A DNA stretch of 64,000 nt from Actinomycetota bacterium (GCA_014360645.1 JACIXD010000005.1:124001-188000); one strand, 5' to 3'. Shown: positions 51,545-59,982, numbered from the stretch's first letter. Notes: a model not told the origin generated them from the letters alone. Numbers and translations are program-made.

Positions 51545-52612
51545 ATGATGGCGACTTTGAAGAGCTGCCGCGAATGCGGGGTTCCCAGGCGTTTCGCGAG
51601 CGAGCACGCATGGCTGGACAACGGCACCATCGTACAGAGCAAGAACCCGGACCACCGCATGATCTTCATCGAGCTGGAGAACATCAACTCCACCTTCCGC
51701 GGCGTGGAGGAGATCATCGGCGTGCCCATCGACCGCATCATCGTGGAGGCCAAGCGCAGGGCCACCTTCGATTTCGTTGACCACATGCTCCCCGGCGTGG
51801 TGAAGGCGGTGGTCAGGCTGGTAGGGGTGAAGCCGGTGATCCGCAACGTCACCGCCCTGGGAAGGGTGATGGGTTACGGGAAGTTGGAGCTGGCGAGAAT
51901 GCGCCGTACCCACAGCGAGGGCGACTTCGTGACCATCAAGGCGAGCGAACTATATTCGCTGCCTCTCTTCAGCGGCGACCTGGCGGGTTCCTTCAACGCC
52001 ATCGACCGGCGCGAGGTGGGGATCACCCACGAGGAGGTGGCCCCCGGGGAATACGAGATCACCGCGCATTTAACCCCCCATCCCTTGGAGCTGCAGGAGA
52101 GGCTGAAGACGAAGCCCTACGCGAACAAGAAGGGGGACGTGGGGCTGGAGCGCTGCCCGGGGTGCGGACTACCGCGCGCCCTCGCGCGCTACCAGTGGCT
52201 TCCGGAGCGCGGCGTCATCCTGCACCGTGAGAGCGGGCGGCGCATGGTGGCCCTGGGACCGGCCACCCTTGACGCCATCATCTCCGAGCTGGAGAAAGAG
52301 CTGGGGGATACCATCCCGAGGGTGGTGGTGGAGGCGCAGCGCCGCTTCCTGCGCAGCGGCTTCTACGGCGTGGACGAGGCGCGGTCGCGAGAGGACCTCC
52401 GCCAAGCCCTGGCACTGCGCGGCCTTGGCAACCTGGTGGGGCTGGAATGGGGCGAGGGCTCCCTGCGCTTCCACATCGAGAACCCCTGCCTCAACCTGGT
52501 GCTGGTGGGCTTGGTGCAGGGCATCTTCGAGCTGGTGACCGGCAGGGAAGGGCGGGTAGAGTGGGAGGAGAGGGAGGACGGAGACCTCATGGTGGAGGTC
52601 GTCACCGCCTAA
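51545..52612 (+). CDS. Tandem zinc-ribbon/V4R-like protein, paralogue 2
   Basis: This 355-residue protein has the same plan as those at 3438 and 60198. The first half has SCRECGVPRRFASEHAWLDN (Cys8, Cys11) and GYGKLELARMRRTHSEGDFV leading to LPLFSGDLAGSFNAI; the second half has RCPGCGLPRALARYQWLPER with ESGRRMVALGPATLDAIISE and ends NLVLVGLVQGIFELVTGREG. The halves are internal duplicates. ATG at 51545 or 51548. No membrane segment; the family is unrecognised. The V4R-like ending suggests a small-molecule or metal-dependent sensor or enzyme. Confidence 0.7.
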   Translation: MMATLKSCRECGVPRRFASEHAWLDNGTIVQSKNPDHRMIFIELENINSTFRGVEEIIGVPIDRIIVEAKRRATFDFVDHMLPGVVKAVVRLVGVKPVIRNVTALGRVMGYGKLELARMRRTHSEGDFVTIKASELYSLPLFSGDLAGSFNAIDRREVGITHEEVAPGEYEITAHLTPHPLELQERLKTKPYANKKGDVGLERCPGCGLPRALARYQWLPERGVILHRESGRRMVALGPATLDAIISELEKELGDTIPRVVVEAQRRFLRSGFYGVDEARSREDLRQALALRGLGNLVGLEWGEGSLRFHIENPCLNLVLVGLVQGIFELVTGREGRVEWEEREDGDLMVEVVTA

Positions 52613-52691
52613 GCCGCCTCCGAGTGCAGGCACGCCTCTCGCCGGGCGTCGCGCGCGGCCTTTCCGCCTTGCGGGGGTGCGTCTGCTCCCG

Positions 52692-52976
52692 TCATTCCGG
52701 GCAGGCGCAGGGAACCTGGAGACATTTGGGGCAGCCGGAGGCGTATTTCTCCGCCGCCTGCGCGAGGTCCACGCCGCAGAGGTTGGCGAGGCTCGCCAGC
52801 CAGGCGAGGACGTCCGCGAACTCCTCGCGCAGGGACGCGGCGTCCCCGGAGCGCAGCGCCCGCGCCAGCTCTCCCACTTCCTCCACCATCCAGGCATAGG
52901 TGCCCCAGGTCCCCCGCCGCCCGTCCTTTTCCAGGTAGATGTCCCCTATGCGTTTCTGAAAGCCCGCGATGTCCAA
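52692..52976 (-). CDS. MazG-like nucleotide pyrophosphohydrolase
   Basis: This 94-residue protein has TTG start 52976 with GGAGGAGGCA. The MazG metal-binding helix motif is WMVEEVGELARALRSG followed by LREEFADVLAWLASLANL (ExxE...ExxD). The C-terminus, GCPKCLQVPCACPE, has three Cys that could hold zinc. It removes pyrophosphate from NTPs or dNTPs, including damaged ones. Its start and ribosome site lie in an 81-bp sequence that is repeated upstream. Confidence 0.8.
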   Translation of the reverse strand: MDIAGFQKRIGDIYLEKDGRRGTWGTYAWMVEEVGELARALRSGDAASLREEFADVLAWLASLANLCGVDLAQAAEKYASGCPKCLQVPCACPE

Positions 52977-53137
52977 TGCCTCCTCCCTCCGGGCCGCCCC
53001 TTGAGCCTCCGGCCGGCACCATCATACCTCGCGGTACCCCCTCTCTGTCCCCGAGGGCCCGCGATGTCCAATGCCTCCTCCCTCCGGGCCGCCCCTTGAG
53101 CCTCCGGCCGGCACCATCATACCTCGCGGTACCCCCT
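52962..53137. repeat. 81-bp direct repeat at the MazG-like start
   Basis: Copies at 52962-53042 and 53057-53137 are identical over 81 bp, separated by 14 bp (period 95 bp). Each copy holds the ribosome site, the TTG start and the first codons of the mazG-like gene. Only the inner copy continues into the open frame. Confidence 0.85.
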
Positions 53138-53200
53138 TACATCTCCGAAGGGCGTGCGGCGGTGTTCCCGCATGACGTGATATCCCTCAACCGGGAGGCC

Positions 53201-53246
53201 TTGACGGGGACGACAACCTGCCCTAGATTGTTTAGCATGGCTAAAC
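53201..53246 (+). promoter_or_regulatory. Leaderless promoter and palindromic operator of marR-drrAB
   Basis: TTGACG (53201-53206), a 17-bp spacer and TAGATT (53224-53229) place the start about at the ATG of the MarR gene (53237). A perfect palindrome GTTTAGC-ATG-GCTAAAC (53230-53246; 7-bp arms, 3-nt centre) has the start codon as its centre. MarR proteins bind such short palindromes, so binding here would block both polymerase and the start site: autoregulation. Confidence 0.65.
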
Positions 53247-53746
53247 ATGGACGCGGAGACGCGGGGGAGGGATCCCCCGGGCTCGAGGAGCTCGCGGGCC
53301 GTTTCGTGGACAGCATGGGAGTGATCATGCGCATGCGGGGGTCGGTGTTCCGCCGGGCCATGGGCGAGCACGGGGTCACCGGACCGCAGCTCTTCCTCAT
53401 GAAGATGGTGGGTACCCACGGCGAGATGAGCGTGACCGGGGTCTCCGAGATGATGATGGTGACCGCCCCCACCGCCAGCCGCATGATAGACGGGCTCTGC
53501 GCCAGGGGCCTGCTGCAGCGGCGCAAGGACCCGCGTAACCGCCGCGCCACCTACGTGAGCCTGACCCGGGAGGGAGAAAAGGTGATGCGGAGGTTGTGGG
53601 AGATGCAGAAAACGGAGTTCCTGCGGCTCATGCGCGACGAGGACCGGCAGGGGCTCGCCGGCACGGTGCTCTTCCTCGAGGACCTGGCGGAACGCCTGCC
53701 CCGACAGCTCAAGGGGCGGGGAAGCGGAGAGCAAAGACGAGGGTGA
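53237..53746 (+). CDS. MarR family transcriptional regulator
   Basis: This 169-residue protein starts at ATG 53237, in the middle of the palindrome. The winged helix appears in GPQLFLMKMVGTHGEMSVTG, MMMVTAPTASRMIDGLCARG and LLQRRKDPRNRRATYVSLTREG (wing). The N- and C-terminal helices form the dimer. Ten bases before the ABC transporter ATPase gene, it is the first gene of a three-gene operon and presumably represses it until a ligand (drug or lipid) binds. Frame is open upstream to 52976 but that part is repeat DNA. Confidence 0.88.
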   Translation: MAKHGRGDAGEGSPGLEELAGRFVDSMGVIMRMRGSVFRRAMGEHGVTGPQLFLMKMVGTHGEMSVTGVSEMMMVTAPTASRMIDGLCARGLLQRRKDPRNRRATYVSLTREGEKVMRRLWEMQKTEFLRLMRDEDRQGLAGTVLFLEDLAERLPRQLKGRGSGEQRRG

Positions 53747-53756
53747 GGAGAAGAAG

Positions 53757-54743
53757 GTGGACGGATACGCGGTCGAAGTGGAGGGACTGGTAAAGAGGTT
53801 CGGGGACCTGACGGCGGTGGATGAGGTTTCCTTCGAAGTGGGCCGGGGAGAGGTCTTCGGTTTCCTGGGGCCCAACGGGGCGGGCAAGACCACCACCATC
53901 AACATGCTCTGCACCCTGCTCGCTCCCACCGAGGGTACGGCGAGGGTGAACGGGTTCGACATACGCACCCAGAGGAGAGAGGTGCGGGAGTCCATAGGGC
54001 TGGTCTTCCAGGACCCCAGTCTGGACGACCGCCTCACCGCCAACGAGAACCTGGATTTCCACGCCGTCATCTACGCCGTTCCTTCCTCCGAGAGGGAGAG
54101 GAGAAAAAGGGAGGTCCTGGAGATGGTGAACCTCCTGGACCGCGCTGACGACCTGGTCATCACCTACTCGGGGGGTATGAAGAGGAGGCTGGAGATCGCG
54201 CGCGGGCTGCTGCACTACCCCAAGGTGCTCTTCCTCGACGAACCCACCATCGGCCTCGATCCCCAGACGCGGAGCCACATCTGGGACTACATAGACGAGC
54301 TGAAGAAGCGTGAGGGCAACACCATCTTCCTCACCACCCATTACATGGAGGAGGCGGAGCACTGCGACCGCATCGCCATCATCGACCGGGGAAAGATCAT
54401 CGCCCTTGACACCTCCGAGAACCTCAAGAACATGGTGGGCGGGGACGTGATCAGGATAAAGACGGAGGACGACGCGCAGGCCGAGGAGGAACTGAAAGAG
54501 CGCTTCGGGGTGAACATCCTCGAGGACCGCGACTGCGTCTGCTTCGAGGTGGAGCGCGGTGAGGAGTTCATCCCCCGGGTCATCAGGGAGCTGGGGGTGC
54601 GCATCCAGGCCATAAGCCTGCACCGCCCCACCCTCGACGACGTCTTCCTCAAGCTCACCGGGCGCGAGATCCGGGAGGAAGAGGCTGACGAGCTCGGGAG
54701 CATGAGGGCCCTGGCGAGGGTGCGGCCTCCCTTCGCGAGATGA
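53757..54743 (+). CDS. ABC transporter ATPase (DrrA type)
   Basis: This 328-residue ATPase has Walker A GPNGAGKTTT near residue 40, signature YSGGMKRRLEIARG, Walker B VLFLDEPTIGLD and a following LTTHYMEEAEHC switch. The C-terminal extension (about 225-328) is typical of DrrA-like drug/lipid exporters. GTG start with GGTGAGGAGAAGAAG. It pairs with the permease gene 31 bp downstream. Export substrate unknown. Confidence 0.9.
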   Translation: MDGYAVEVEGLVKRFGDLTAVDEVSFEVGRGEVFGFLGPNGAGKTTTINMLCTLLAPTEGTARVNGFDIRTQRREVRESIGLVFQDPSLDDRLTANENLDFHAVIYAVPSSERERRKREVLEMVNLLDRADDLVITYSGGMKRRLEIARGLLHYPKVLFLDEPTIGLDPQTRSHIWDYIDELKKREGNTIFLTTHYMEEAEHCDRIAIIDRGKIIALDTSENLKNMVGGDVIRIKTEDDAQAEEELKERFGVNILEDRDCVCFEVERGEEFIPRVIRELGVRIQAISLHRPTLDDVFLKLTGREIREEEADELGSMRALARVRPPFAR

Positions 54744-54774
54744 CCGGACGTGGTGGACGCATAAAGGAGTGGAG

Positions 54775-55767
54775 ATGACGGGAACTGCGAAAGATAAGGC
54801 CGGGATGGAAGAGGCCGTGGGCGATACGGCGGGGCGAGGGCGGTCAAACCTGCAGTGGGCCATGCGCGGCGTGTACATCATCTGGCTGCGGGAGTTCAAA
54901 CGCTTCTGGAGGGACCGGCCGCGCCGCATCGGGGGCTTCGCCCAGCCCATCATCTACCTCGCCTTGCTGGGGGTGGGCATGCAGAGCGCCTTCAAGGTCT
55001 TCGGAGGCAGCGACGTTTCCTACGTGAAGTTCATGTTCCCGGGCATCCTGGGCATGACCGTTCTCTTCACCGCGGTCTTCTCATCTATTTCCATAATATG
55101 GGATAGAGAGTTCGGGTTCCTCAAGGAGGTGTTGGTCTCCCCCGTGCCTCGTTCCAGCGTGGCCTTGGGGAAGATCATCGGCGGCTCCACCACCGCCCTG
55201 CTCCAGGGGGCCATCTTCCTGGCGCTCGCCTTCACTCCCTGGTTCTACGGGTTCAGCCTCTCCACCCTGTGGAAGGTACTGGCGGTGCTTCCCATCCTCG
55301 TACTGCTGTCGCTGAGCCTCACCTCCATGGGGGTGTCGGTGGCGGCGCGTATGACCTCCTTCGAGGGCTTCCCCATCGTGATGAACTTCCTCCTCATGCC
55401 GCTGTTCTTCCTCTCCGGCGCCTTCTTCCCACTGCAGGGTCTCCCCGGCTGGATGACCGTGCTCACCAAGATCAACCCCCTAACCTACGGGGTGGACGCC
55501 CTGCGGGGGACCATGCTGAGGGGAGTGGACATCGGGGCGGGCATGCAGTCCTCGGTGGCGCAGTTCGCGGTGTGGTTCAAGGACCCCCAGATCTACCAGA
55601 TCGGGATGAGCAAGGGGTATCCGGACCCCGCGGCCCTCTCCTCCATGACCCAGAGGGCCGCCCTGCCCACCCAGGCCTATCCCATGTGGCTCAATATAGT
55701 GGTGATGCTGGGGTTCGGGGCCTTCCTCTTCTTCCTGGCCCTCTGGCAGTTCAACCGCGCCGAATAA
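54775..55767 (+). CDS. ABC transporter permease (DrrB/ABC-2 type)
   Basis: This 330-residue protein has six spans. ABC-2 features include the amphipathic REFKRFWRDRPRRIGGFAQP near residues 40-60, IGGSTTALLQGAIFLALAF, and the conserved LSGAFFPLQGLPGWM with NPLTYGVDALRG. ATG 54775 after AAAGGAGTGGAG; an internal GTG at 54769 overlaps that site. Forms the exporter with the ATPase upstream. Confidence 0.88.
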   Translation: MTGTAKDKAGMEEAVGDTAGRGRSNLQWAMRGVYIIWLREFKRFWRDRPRRIGGFAQPIIYLALLGVGMQSAFKVFGGSDVSYVKFMFPGILGMTVLFTAVFSSISIIWDREFGFLKEVLVSPVPRSSVALGKIIGGSTTALLQGAIFLALAFTPWFYGFSLSTLWKVLAVLPILVLLSLSLTSMGVSVAARMTSFEGFPIVMNFLLMPLFFLSGAFFPLQGLPGWMTVLTKINPLTYGVDALRGTMLRGVDIGAGMQSSVAQFAVWFKDPQIYQIGMSKGYPDPAALSSMTQRAALPTQAYPMWLNIVVMLGFGAFLFFLALWQFNRAE

Positions 55768-55771
55768 ACCT

Positions 55772-55798
55772 ATGGGGTCAGCCCCGGACATGGGACAT
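55772..55798. repeat. 27-bp repeat, left copy
   Basis: The sequence from ATGGGGTCAG to GGGACAT recurs unchanged at 59956-59982, in the same orientation. It contains a GGGG-TCAG-CCCC hairpin. It lies just after the DrrB stop. Such sequences are seen around transposon-derived DNA in environmental bacteria; no transposase is present here. Confidence 0.8.
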
Positions 55799-55861
55799 TT
55801 TGTATGGGCGGGCGTATGCGTGCCAGGCCTGGACCTCGCTGCGCTCCGTCTAGGCACTGGA

Positions 55862-56060
55862 CACCGTAGCGCCTGCGGCGCTATCGCTTTCGCGATGCAG
55901 GCTCTCGCGCGATAAAGGATGACGCCCCGCCGTTCAGGCACCGGCACCGTAGCGCCTGCGGCGCTATCGCTTTCGCGATGCAGGCTCTCGCGCGATAAAG
56001 GATGACGCCCCGCCGTTCAGGCACCGGCACCGTAGCGCCTGCGGCGCTATCGCGATGCAT
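55862..56060. repeat. 83-bp tandem repeats before tRNA-Leu
   Basis: Two full copies begin at 55862 and 55945 (period 83 bp), and a third, shortened copy begins at 56028 (it lacks TTTCG). Each has an inverted repeat (GTAGCGCCTGCGGCGCTA; TATCGC...GCGATG and CTCGCGCGATA). The array is non-coding and ends 18 bp before the tRNA promoter. Confidence 0.85.
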
Positions 56061-56074
56061 TCTCCGAAGCGGCC

Positions 56075-56083
56075 TGCTATAAT
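56075..56083 (+). promoter_or_regulatory. Promoter of tRNA-Leu
   Basis: Extended -10 TGC-TATAAT (56075-56083) ends 13 bp before the tRNA 5' end, so the transcript starts a few bases upstream of the mature tRNA. Confidence 0.55.
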
Positions 56084-56096
56084 ACGGTCTGAATCC

Positions 56097-56183
56097 GGGC
56101 GAGTGGCGGAATTGGTAGACGCGCTGGGTTCAGGGTCCAGTGCTCGTACGGGCATGCGGGTTCGAGTCCCGCCTCGCCCACCA
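56097..56183 (+). tRNA. tRNA-Leu (anticodon CAG)
   Basis: An 87-nt cloverleaf with acceptor stem GGGCGAG (56097-56103) pairing with CTCGCCC (56173-56179), encoded ACCA, D-arm with GGAATTGGTAGACGCGC, anticodon arm CTGGG-TTCAGGG-TCCAG (anticodon CAG reading CUG codons), a long variable arm as in class II tRNAs, and the T-arm GCGGGTTCGAGTCCCGC. All stems pair. Confidence 0.97.
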
Positions 56184-56336
56184 GGAACCGGGGACGGCAT
56201 GACCGCCGTCCCTTATTTCAATACGCCCTTGACCGGGGGAAAAGGCGGGCGGAGCGCGCAAAGGAATAACGGCATGGTTGCCAGAAAAAGACCATGGGCG
56301 GGGCGTTAACGGACCCCGAGTGGAGCGAGGAACGGC

Positions 56337-57371
56337 ATGTATGCCCAGGTGAGAGGCCCGAAGTTCAGCAGGCGCAGGAGGAATCCCGCGCCGGCCATCA
56401 TCGTGGCCATCGTCGTCCTCATCCTGGGATGTTGGCTTTTCAACCTCACCTGCGGTAAGGGGGGCAAGGAGGTAAGCACGTCCGCCCTCACCGAGTACGT
56501 GAACCGCGTGCGCCCCATCATCGACACCTCCACCAGCGTGGGATCGGGATGGAACGCCATCCGCTCCTCCCTGGCGCAGCTGGTGGCGGACCCCGATGGC
56601 CTGAACCAACAGCTCACCGGAGTAGAGCAGTCCTGCCTTGACCTCCTGGAGCAGGCGAAGGCCATCGAGGCTCCCGAGGGCCTGGGCAATGCCCATGCCG
56701 CCCTGCTCATCTGCCTCGAGCAGCGCTACCGGGGGGCCAAGACCTTCCGCTCCGACCTGGTGAACTCCCTGAACGCCGTGGACCTGGACGTCTACGCCCG
56801 CAGCATCTCCGAGGACCTGCAGGAGCTGATGCATTCCGACGGCTCCTACCGCTTCTACCGGCGGGCGGTCACCGAAGCCTTGGAGAAGAGCGGCATCCAG
56901 GACGTGGCCCCGCTTACGGATTCGGTGTGGCTCTCGGACTGGACAAACGCCTCCTACGAGAACGTCAAGGCCTTCCTCACCAACCTGAGGGGCACCGAGG
57001 TGCACGGCGTGGCGGTGGGCGCGGTCATCCTGGAACCCGAGGGAAAGGTGGAGGAGATAGGGGGAGAGGACATCCACCGTCTTCCGGAGACGGAGGCGTT
57101 GAACATCACCGTCAACGTGGAAAACCAGGGCAACCGTGCCGAGCGGGACGTCACCGTCACCGTGAGCCTTTACACGGAGAGAAACCCCGCCCCCACGCGC
57201 CAGGAGCAGACCATCACCTCCATCAACCCCGGCGAGACCCTCCAGGTCTCCTTCCGGGACCTGCGCCCGACCCCCGGAGTGCGTAATATACTGGAGATAA
57301 AGGTTAGCCCGGTTCCCCAGGAGAGTTTCCTGGAGAACAACCAAAAGCTGATCTACTTCACCGTGGGGTGA
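56337..57371 (+). CDS. Membrane-anchored protein with CARDB-like domain, unknown
   Basis: This 344-residue protein starts MYAQVRGPKFSRRRRN, followed by a span (AIIVAIVVLILGCWLFNLTC) with most of the protein outside. Residues 45-225 are helical with no motif recognised. Residues 230-344 are a beta-sandwich of CARDB type (NITVNVENQGNRAERDVTVT, ITSINPGETLQVSFRDL) as found in extracellular adhesion or binding modules. ATG 56337 after GAGGAACGGC. Located next to tRNA-Leu and upstream of a two-component pair. Confidence 0.6.
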   Translation: MYAQVRGPKFSRRRRNPAPAIIVAIVVLILGCWLFNLTCGKGGKEVSTSALTEYVNRVRPIIDTSTSVGSGWNAIRSSLAQLVADPDGLNQQLTGVEQSCLDLLEQAKAIEAPEGLGNAHAALLICLEQRYRGAKTFRSDLVNSLNAVDLDVYARSISEDLQELMHSDGSYRFYRRAVTEALEKSGIQDVAPLTDSVWLSDWTNASYENVKAFLTNLRGTEVHGVAVGAVILEPEGKVEEIGGEDIHRLPETEALNITVNVENQGNRAERDVTVTVSLYTERNPAPTRQEQTITSINPGETLQVSFRDLRPTPGVRNILEIKVSPVPQESFLENNQKLIYFTVG

Positions 57372-57638
57372 GAGTCTGGCCCGCGAAGACCGACGCCCCG
57401 CGGGCCGCGCTTCTTCTCGAGAAGGGGCACGGAGGGGGTTGCGGCCCGGTGGGATGCGTCCGGCTAGCGGTACGGCCGTTGCCGGCAGGGGCAGCCTTTC
57501 CGGGAGCCGGAGCCCGGCGGATAAAGGATGGGATAGGCTGGAAGAGAGGCGTCCGCGAGACAACGCGCCCCGGAGGGCGGGGCCTTTGCCTGCGCTCACG
57601 GCAGTGGCCGTCCAGGAGTATGTAATGAGGTCATCGCC

Positions 57639-59240
57639 TTGACTACCGCGTTCACGGAAGGGATAGCCTACCTTCGCGAACACCTCGACGACATCGTCGA
57701 GGAGATCGTGGGGCGCGTGCTCAACACCATCCCCTCCTTCATGCGCATGCCCCCCGATTTCGCAGCGCAACTGCGCGTGTTGGCGAGGAGAGCGTGCCAG
57801 ACCCTCCTGCGGCAGGTGGAGGAAGAGAGGGTTACCTTCGACCGGCTGGAGGTCGAGTTCCGCGACTTCGAGCTGGTGGATATGCTGCGCGCCTTCCAGG
57901 TGGGGAGCGAGATCGCCTGGAAGTGGATAAAGACGGCGTGGGACGAGGCCGGCTACCCCCCCGAGGACAAGCTCCGGGCGGCGGAGATAGTATGGGACTC
58001 CTACTTCAGGGCCGCCAACACCCTGGCGCGCGACTACGTGCGGGAGCGCCAGGAGAAGGTAAAGGAGTACAACAGGTTCCTGGACCGGGTGCGCGTCACT
58101 CAGGACCGCAGGGCACTGCTGCGCCTGGTGGTCGAGGGGGCATGCGATGTACTGGGCTACCGGCGGGCGGTGGTCTTCCTCTTCGAACACGACCTGCTCA
58201 TCCCCCAGTCGGCGCGGGACCGCATGGAGCCTTTCTGGGGCGAGAGGATCCTCGAGGAGAGGAGACAGTACCCCCTCACCCCCATGTCCAATTCCCCGGA
58301 GGCGCGGGCCATCTTCGGCGCGCATATCATCGCCGAACGCGCCCGGGAGGGCGACCGCATCGCCTTTCTCACCCCCGAGCCCGGCGCCCTCTATTTCCTG
58401 GTGCCCCTTAACACCACCGGGACGCCGCGGGGACTTCTCTACCTGGAGGGAGATGCCCGCGGCGGCGGCCTGGGCGAGCGGGAGATGGAAACCCTCGCTT
58501 CCTACGCGGAGACGGTGAGCATGGCCCTCGAGAACACGCAGCTCTACCGCGAGGTGATGGCGAAAAGGCGGGTGATGGACCACCTCATGGCACGGGTTAA
58601 CACCGCCCACGAGGAGGAGCGCGCCCGCATCGCACGCGAGCTGCACGATTCCGTCGCCCAGTCGCTGCTGAAGATAATCTACGCCGCGGGCTTCGCGCTG
58701 GACTTCATCAAGGAGGACCCACAGCTGGCGGTGGATGAGATAGAGGAGGTGCAGCAGCGCGCCAAGGACTGCCTGCGCGAGCTGCGCGAGATCATGGCTA
58801 ACCTCAGGCCCACCTCCCTGGACATCCTGGGGCTCAAGGAGACCATCCAGCGTTACGCGGAGCAGTTCGAGGAGGAATACGCCATCAGCACCAGCGTTGA
58901 CCTCAAGGGGCTGGAATCAATCCCTACCGCGGCCGAGCTCCCCATCTTCCGCATCCTCCAGGAGCAGCTGACCAACGTGCGGAAACACTCCCGCGCCAGC
59001 ACGGTGAGGATAAGGACGGAGGCGTCCGGAGGAGACCTCATCCTCACGGTGGAGGACGACGGCGTCGGCTTCGATCCGGAGATGCTGGAGGAAGAGCAGG
59101 AAAGCGGAGAGCACCTGGGCCTCATGGCCATGCGCGAGCGGGCGGAGCTGCTGGGAGGACAGCTGATCATCAATTCCCTGCCGGGCATGGGGACCCGCAT
59201 CACGGTGAAGATTCCCATGATCACGGGGAGGGAGGGGTGA
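57639..59240 (+). CDS. Soluble histidine kinase (NarX/LiaS type) with GAF domain
   Basis: This 533-residue kinase starts at TTG 57639. Residues 1-155 are helical; 160-300 fit a GAF domain (VVFLFEHDLLIPQSARDRME; ETVSMALENTQLYREV). HisKA_3 is at about 325-395 with ARELHDSVAQSLLKII (phosphorylated His), then an ATPase C-terminus with ILQEQLTNVRKHS and VEDDGVGFDPEM and GMRERAELLGG-like GLMAMRERAELLGGQL. It has no membrane span, so it senses an internal signal. Its stop overlaps the ATG of the response regulator gene, so the pair is translationally coupled. Confidence 0.88.
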   Translation: MTTAFTEGIAYLREHLDDIVEEIVGRVLNTIPSFMRMPPDFAAQLRVLARRACQTLLRQVEEERVTFDRLEVEFRDFELVDMLRAFQVGSEIAWKWIKTAWDEAGYPPEDKLRAAEIVWDSYFRAANTLARDYVRERQEKVKEYNRFLDRVRVTQDRRALLRLVVEGACDVLGYRRAVVFLFEHDLLIPQSARDRMEPFWGERILEERRQYPLTPMSNSPEARAIFGAHIIAERAREGDRIAFLTPEPGALYFLVPLNTTGTPRGLLYLEGDARGGGLGEREMETLASYAETVSMALENTQLYREVMAKRRVMDHLMARVNTAHEEERARIARELHDSVAQSLLKIIYAAGFALDFIKEDPQLAVDEIEEVQQRAKDCLRELREIMANLRPTSLDILGLKETIQRYAEQFEEEYAISTSVDLKGLESIPTAAELPIFRILQEQLTNVRKHSRASTVRIRTEASGGDLILTVEDDGVGFDPEMLEEEQESGEHLGLMAMRERAELLGGQLIINSLPGMGTRITVKIPMITGREG

Positions 59241-59956
59241 TGGTCGGGGAACGCCAGAAGCCCGTCAACGTCATGCTCGTGGACGACCACGAGGTGGTGC
59301 TCGAGGGGCTCATTCGCATCCTGGAGAAGCAGGGGGGGATCAGGATCGTGTCGGTGGCGCGCAGCGCCGAGGAGGCGCTGGAGAAGCTGGAGCGGACGGA
59401 GGGTTTCAAGCCCGACGTGATCATCGTGGACATCCAGCTTCCGGGCATGAACGGCATCGAGCTCATCCGGCGCGTGAAAAGGGACTACCCCGGCATCGAG
59501 GCCATCACCCTGACCGTCTTCGACGACGAGCAGTTCGCCCGCCAGGCCATCATGGCAGGCGCCATCGGATACGTCATCAAGGACGCCGCCAAGGAAGAAC
59601 TGGTGAAGGCGGTAAGGGCTGCGGCGAAGGGGGAATCGCTCATCTCCACCTCCGTGGCGCGCAAGCTCATCGACGAGATGACCGAACCCACGCTTCGCAG
59701 GAAGAAAAAGGAAGAGGGCTTCGAGGACCTCTCCCAGCGCGAGGTGGACGTCATCAAGCTCATGGCCCGGGGGTACAACAACCGCCAGATAGCCGAGATC
59801 CTCTTCATCAGCGAACACACGGTGAAGGTGCACATCCGCAACATCTTCCGCAAGATAGGGGTGGCGGACCGCACCAACGCGGTGCTCTGGGCACTGGACC
59901 GGGGGCTGGTGCTCAAGGACAAGGAGACCATCAGGCCCGACAAGCCCGCCATCTGA
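59240..59956 (+). CDS. NarL/LuxR-type response regulator
   Basis: This 238-residue protein starts at ATG 59240 (GGAGGGGTG directly before it; a GTG at 59237 is an alternative). The receiver domain has the acidic pair in VDDHEVVLEGL and the phospho-acceptor Asp in DVIIVDIQLPGMNG, with Thr and Lys of the switch (TLTVFDDEQF, YVIKDA). The C-terminal LuxR helix-turn-helix is LSQREVDVIKLMARGYNNRQ ... FISEHTVKVHIRNIFRKIG. It is the cognate regulator of the kinase encoded before it. Confidence 0.92.
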   Translation: MVGERQKPVNVMLVDDHEVVLEGLIRILEKQGGIRIVSVARSAEEALEKLERTEGFKPDVIIVDIQLPGMNGIELIRRVKRDYPGIEAITLTVFDDEQFARQAIMAGAIGYVIKDAAKEELVKAVRAAAKGESLISTSVARKLIDEMTEPTLRRKKKEEGFEDLSQREVDVIKLMARGYNNRQIAEILFISEHTVKVHIRNIFRKIGVADRTNAVLWALDRGLVLKDKETIRPDKPAI

Positions 59957-59982
59957 TGGGGTCAGCCCCGGACATGGGACAT
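59956..59982. repeat. 27-bp repeat, right copy
   Basis: Identical to 55772-55798 and also placed directly behind a stop codon (response regulator). The two copies bound a 4.2-kb segment holding the 83-bp repeats, tRNA-Leu, the CARDB-like gene and the two-component pair. Confidence 0.8.
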
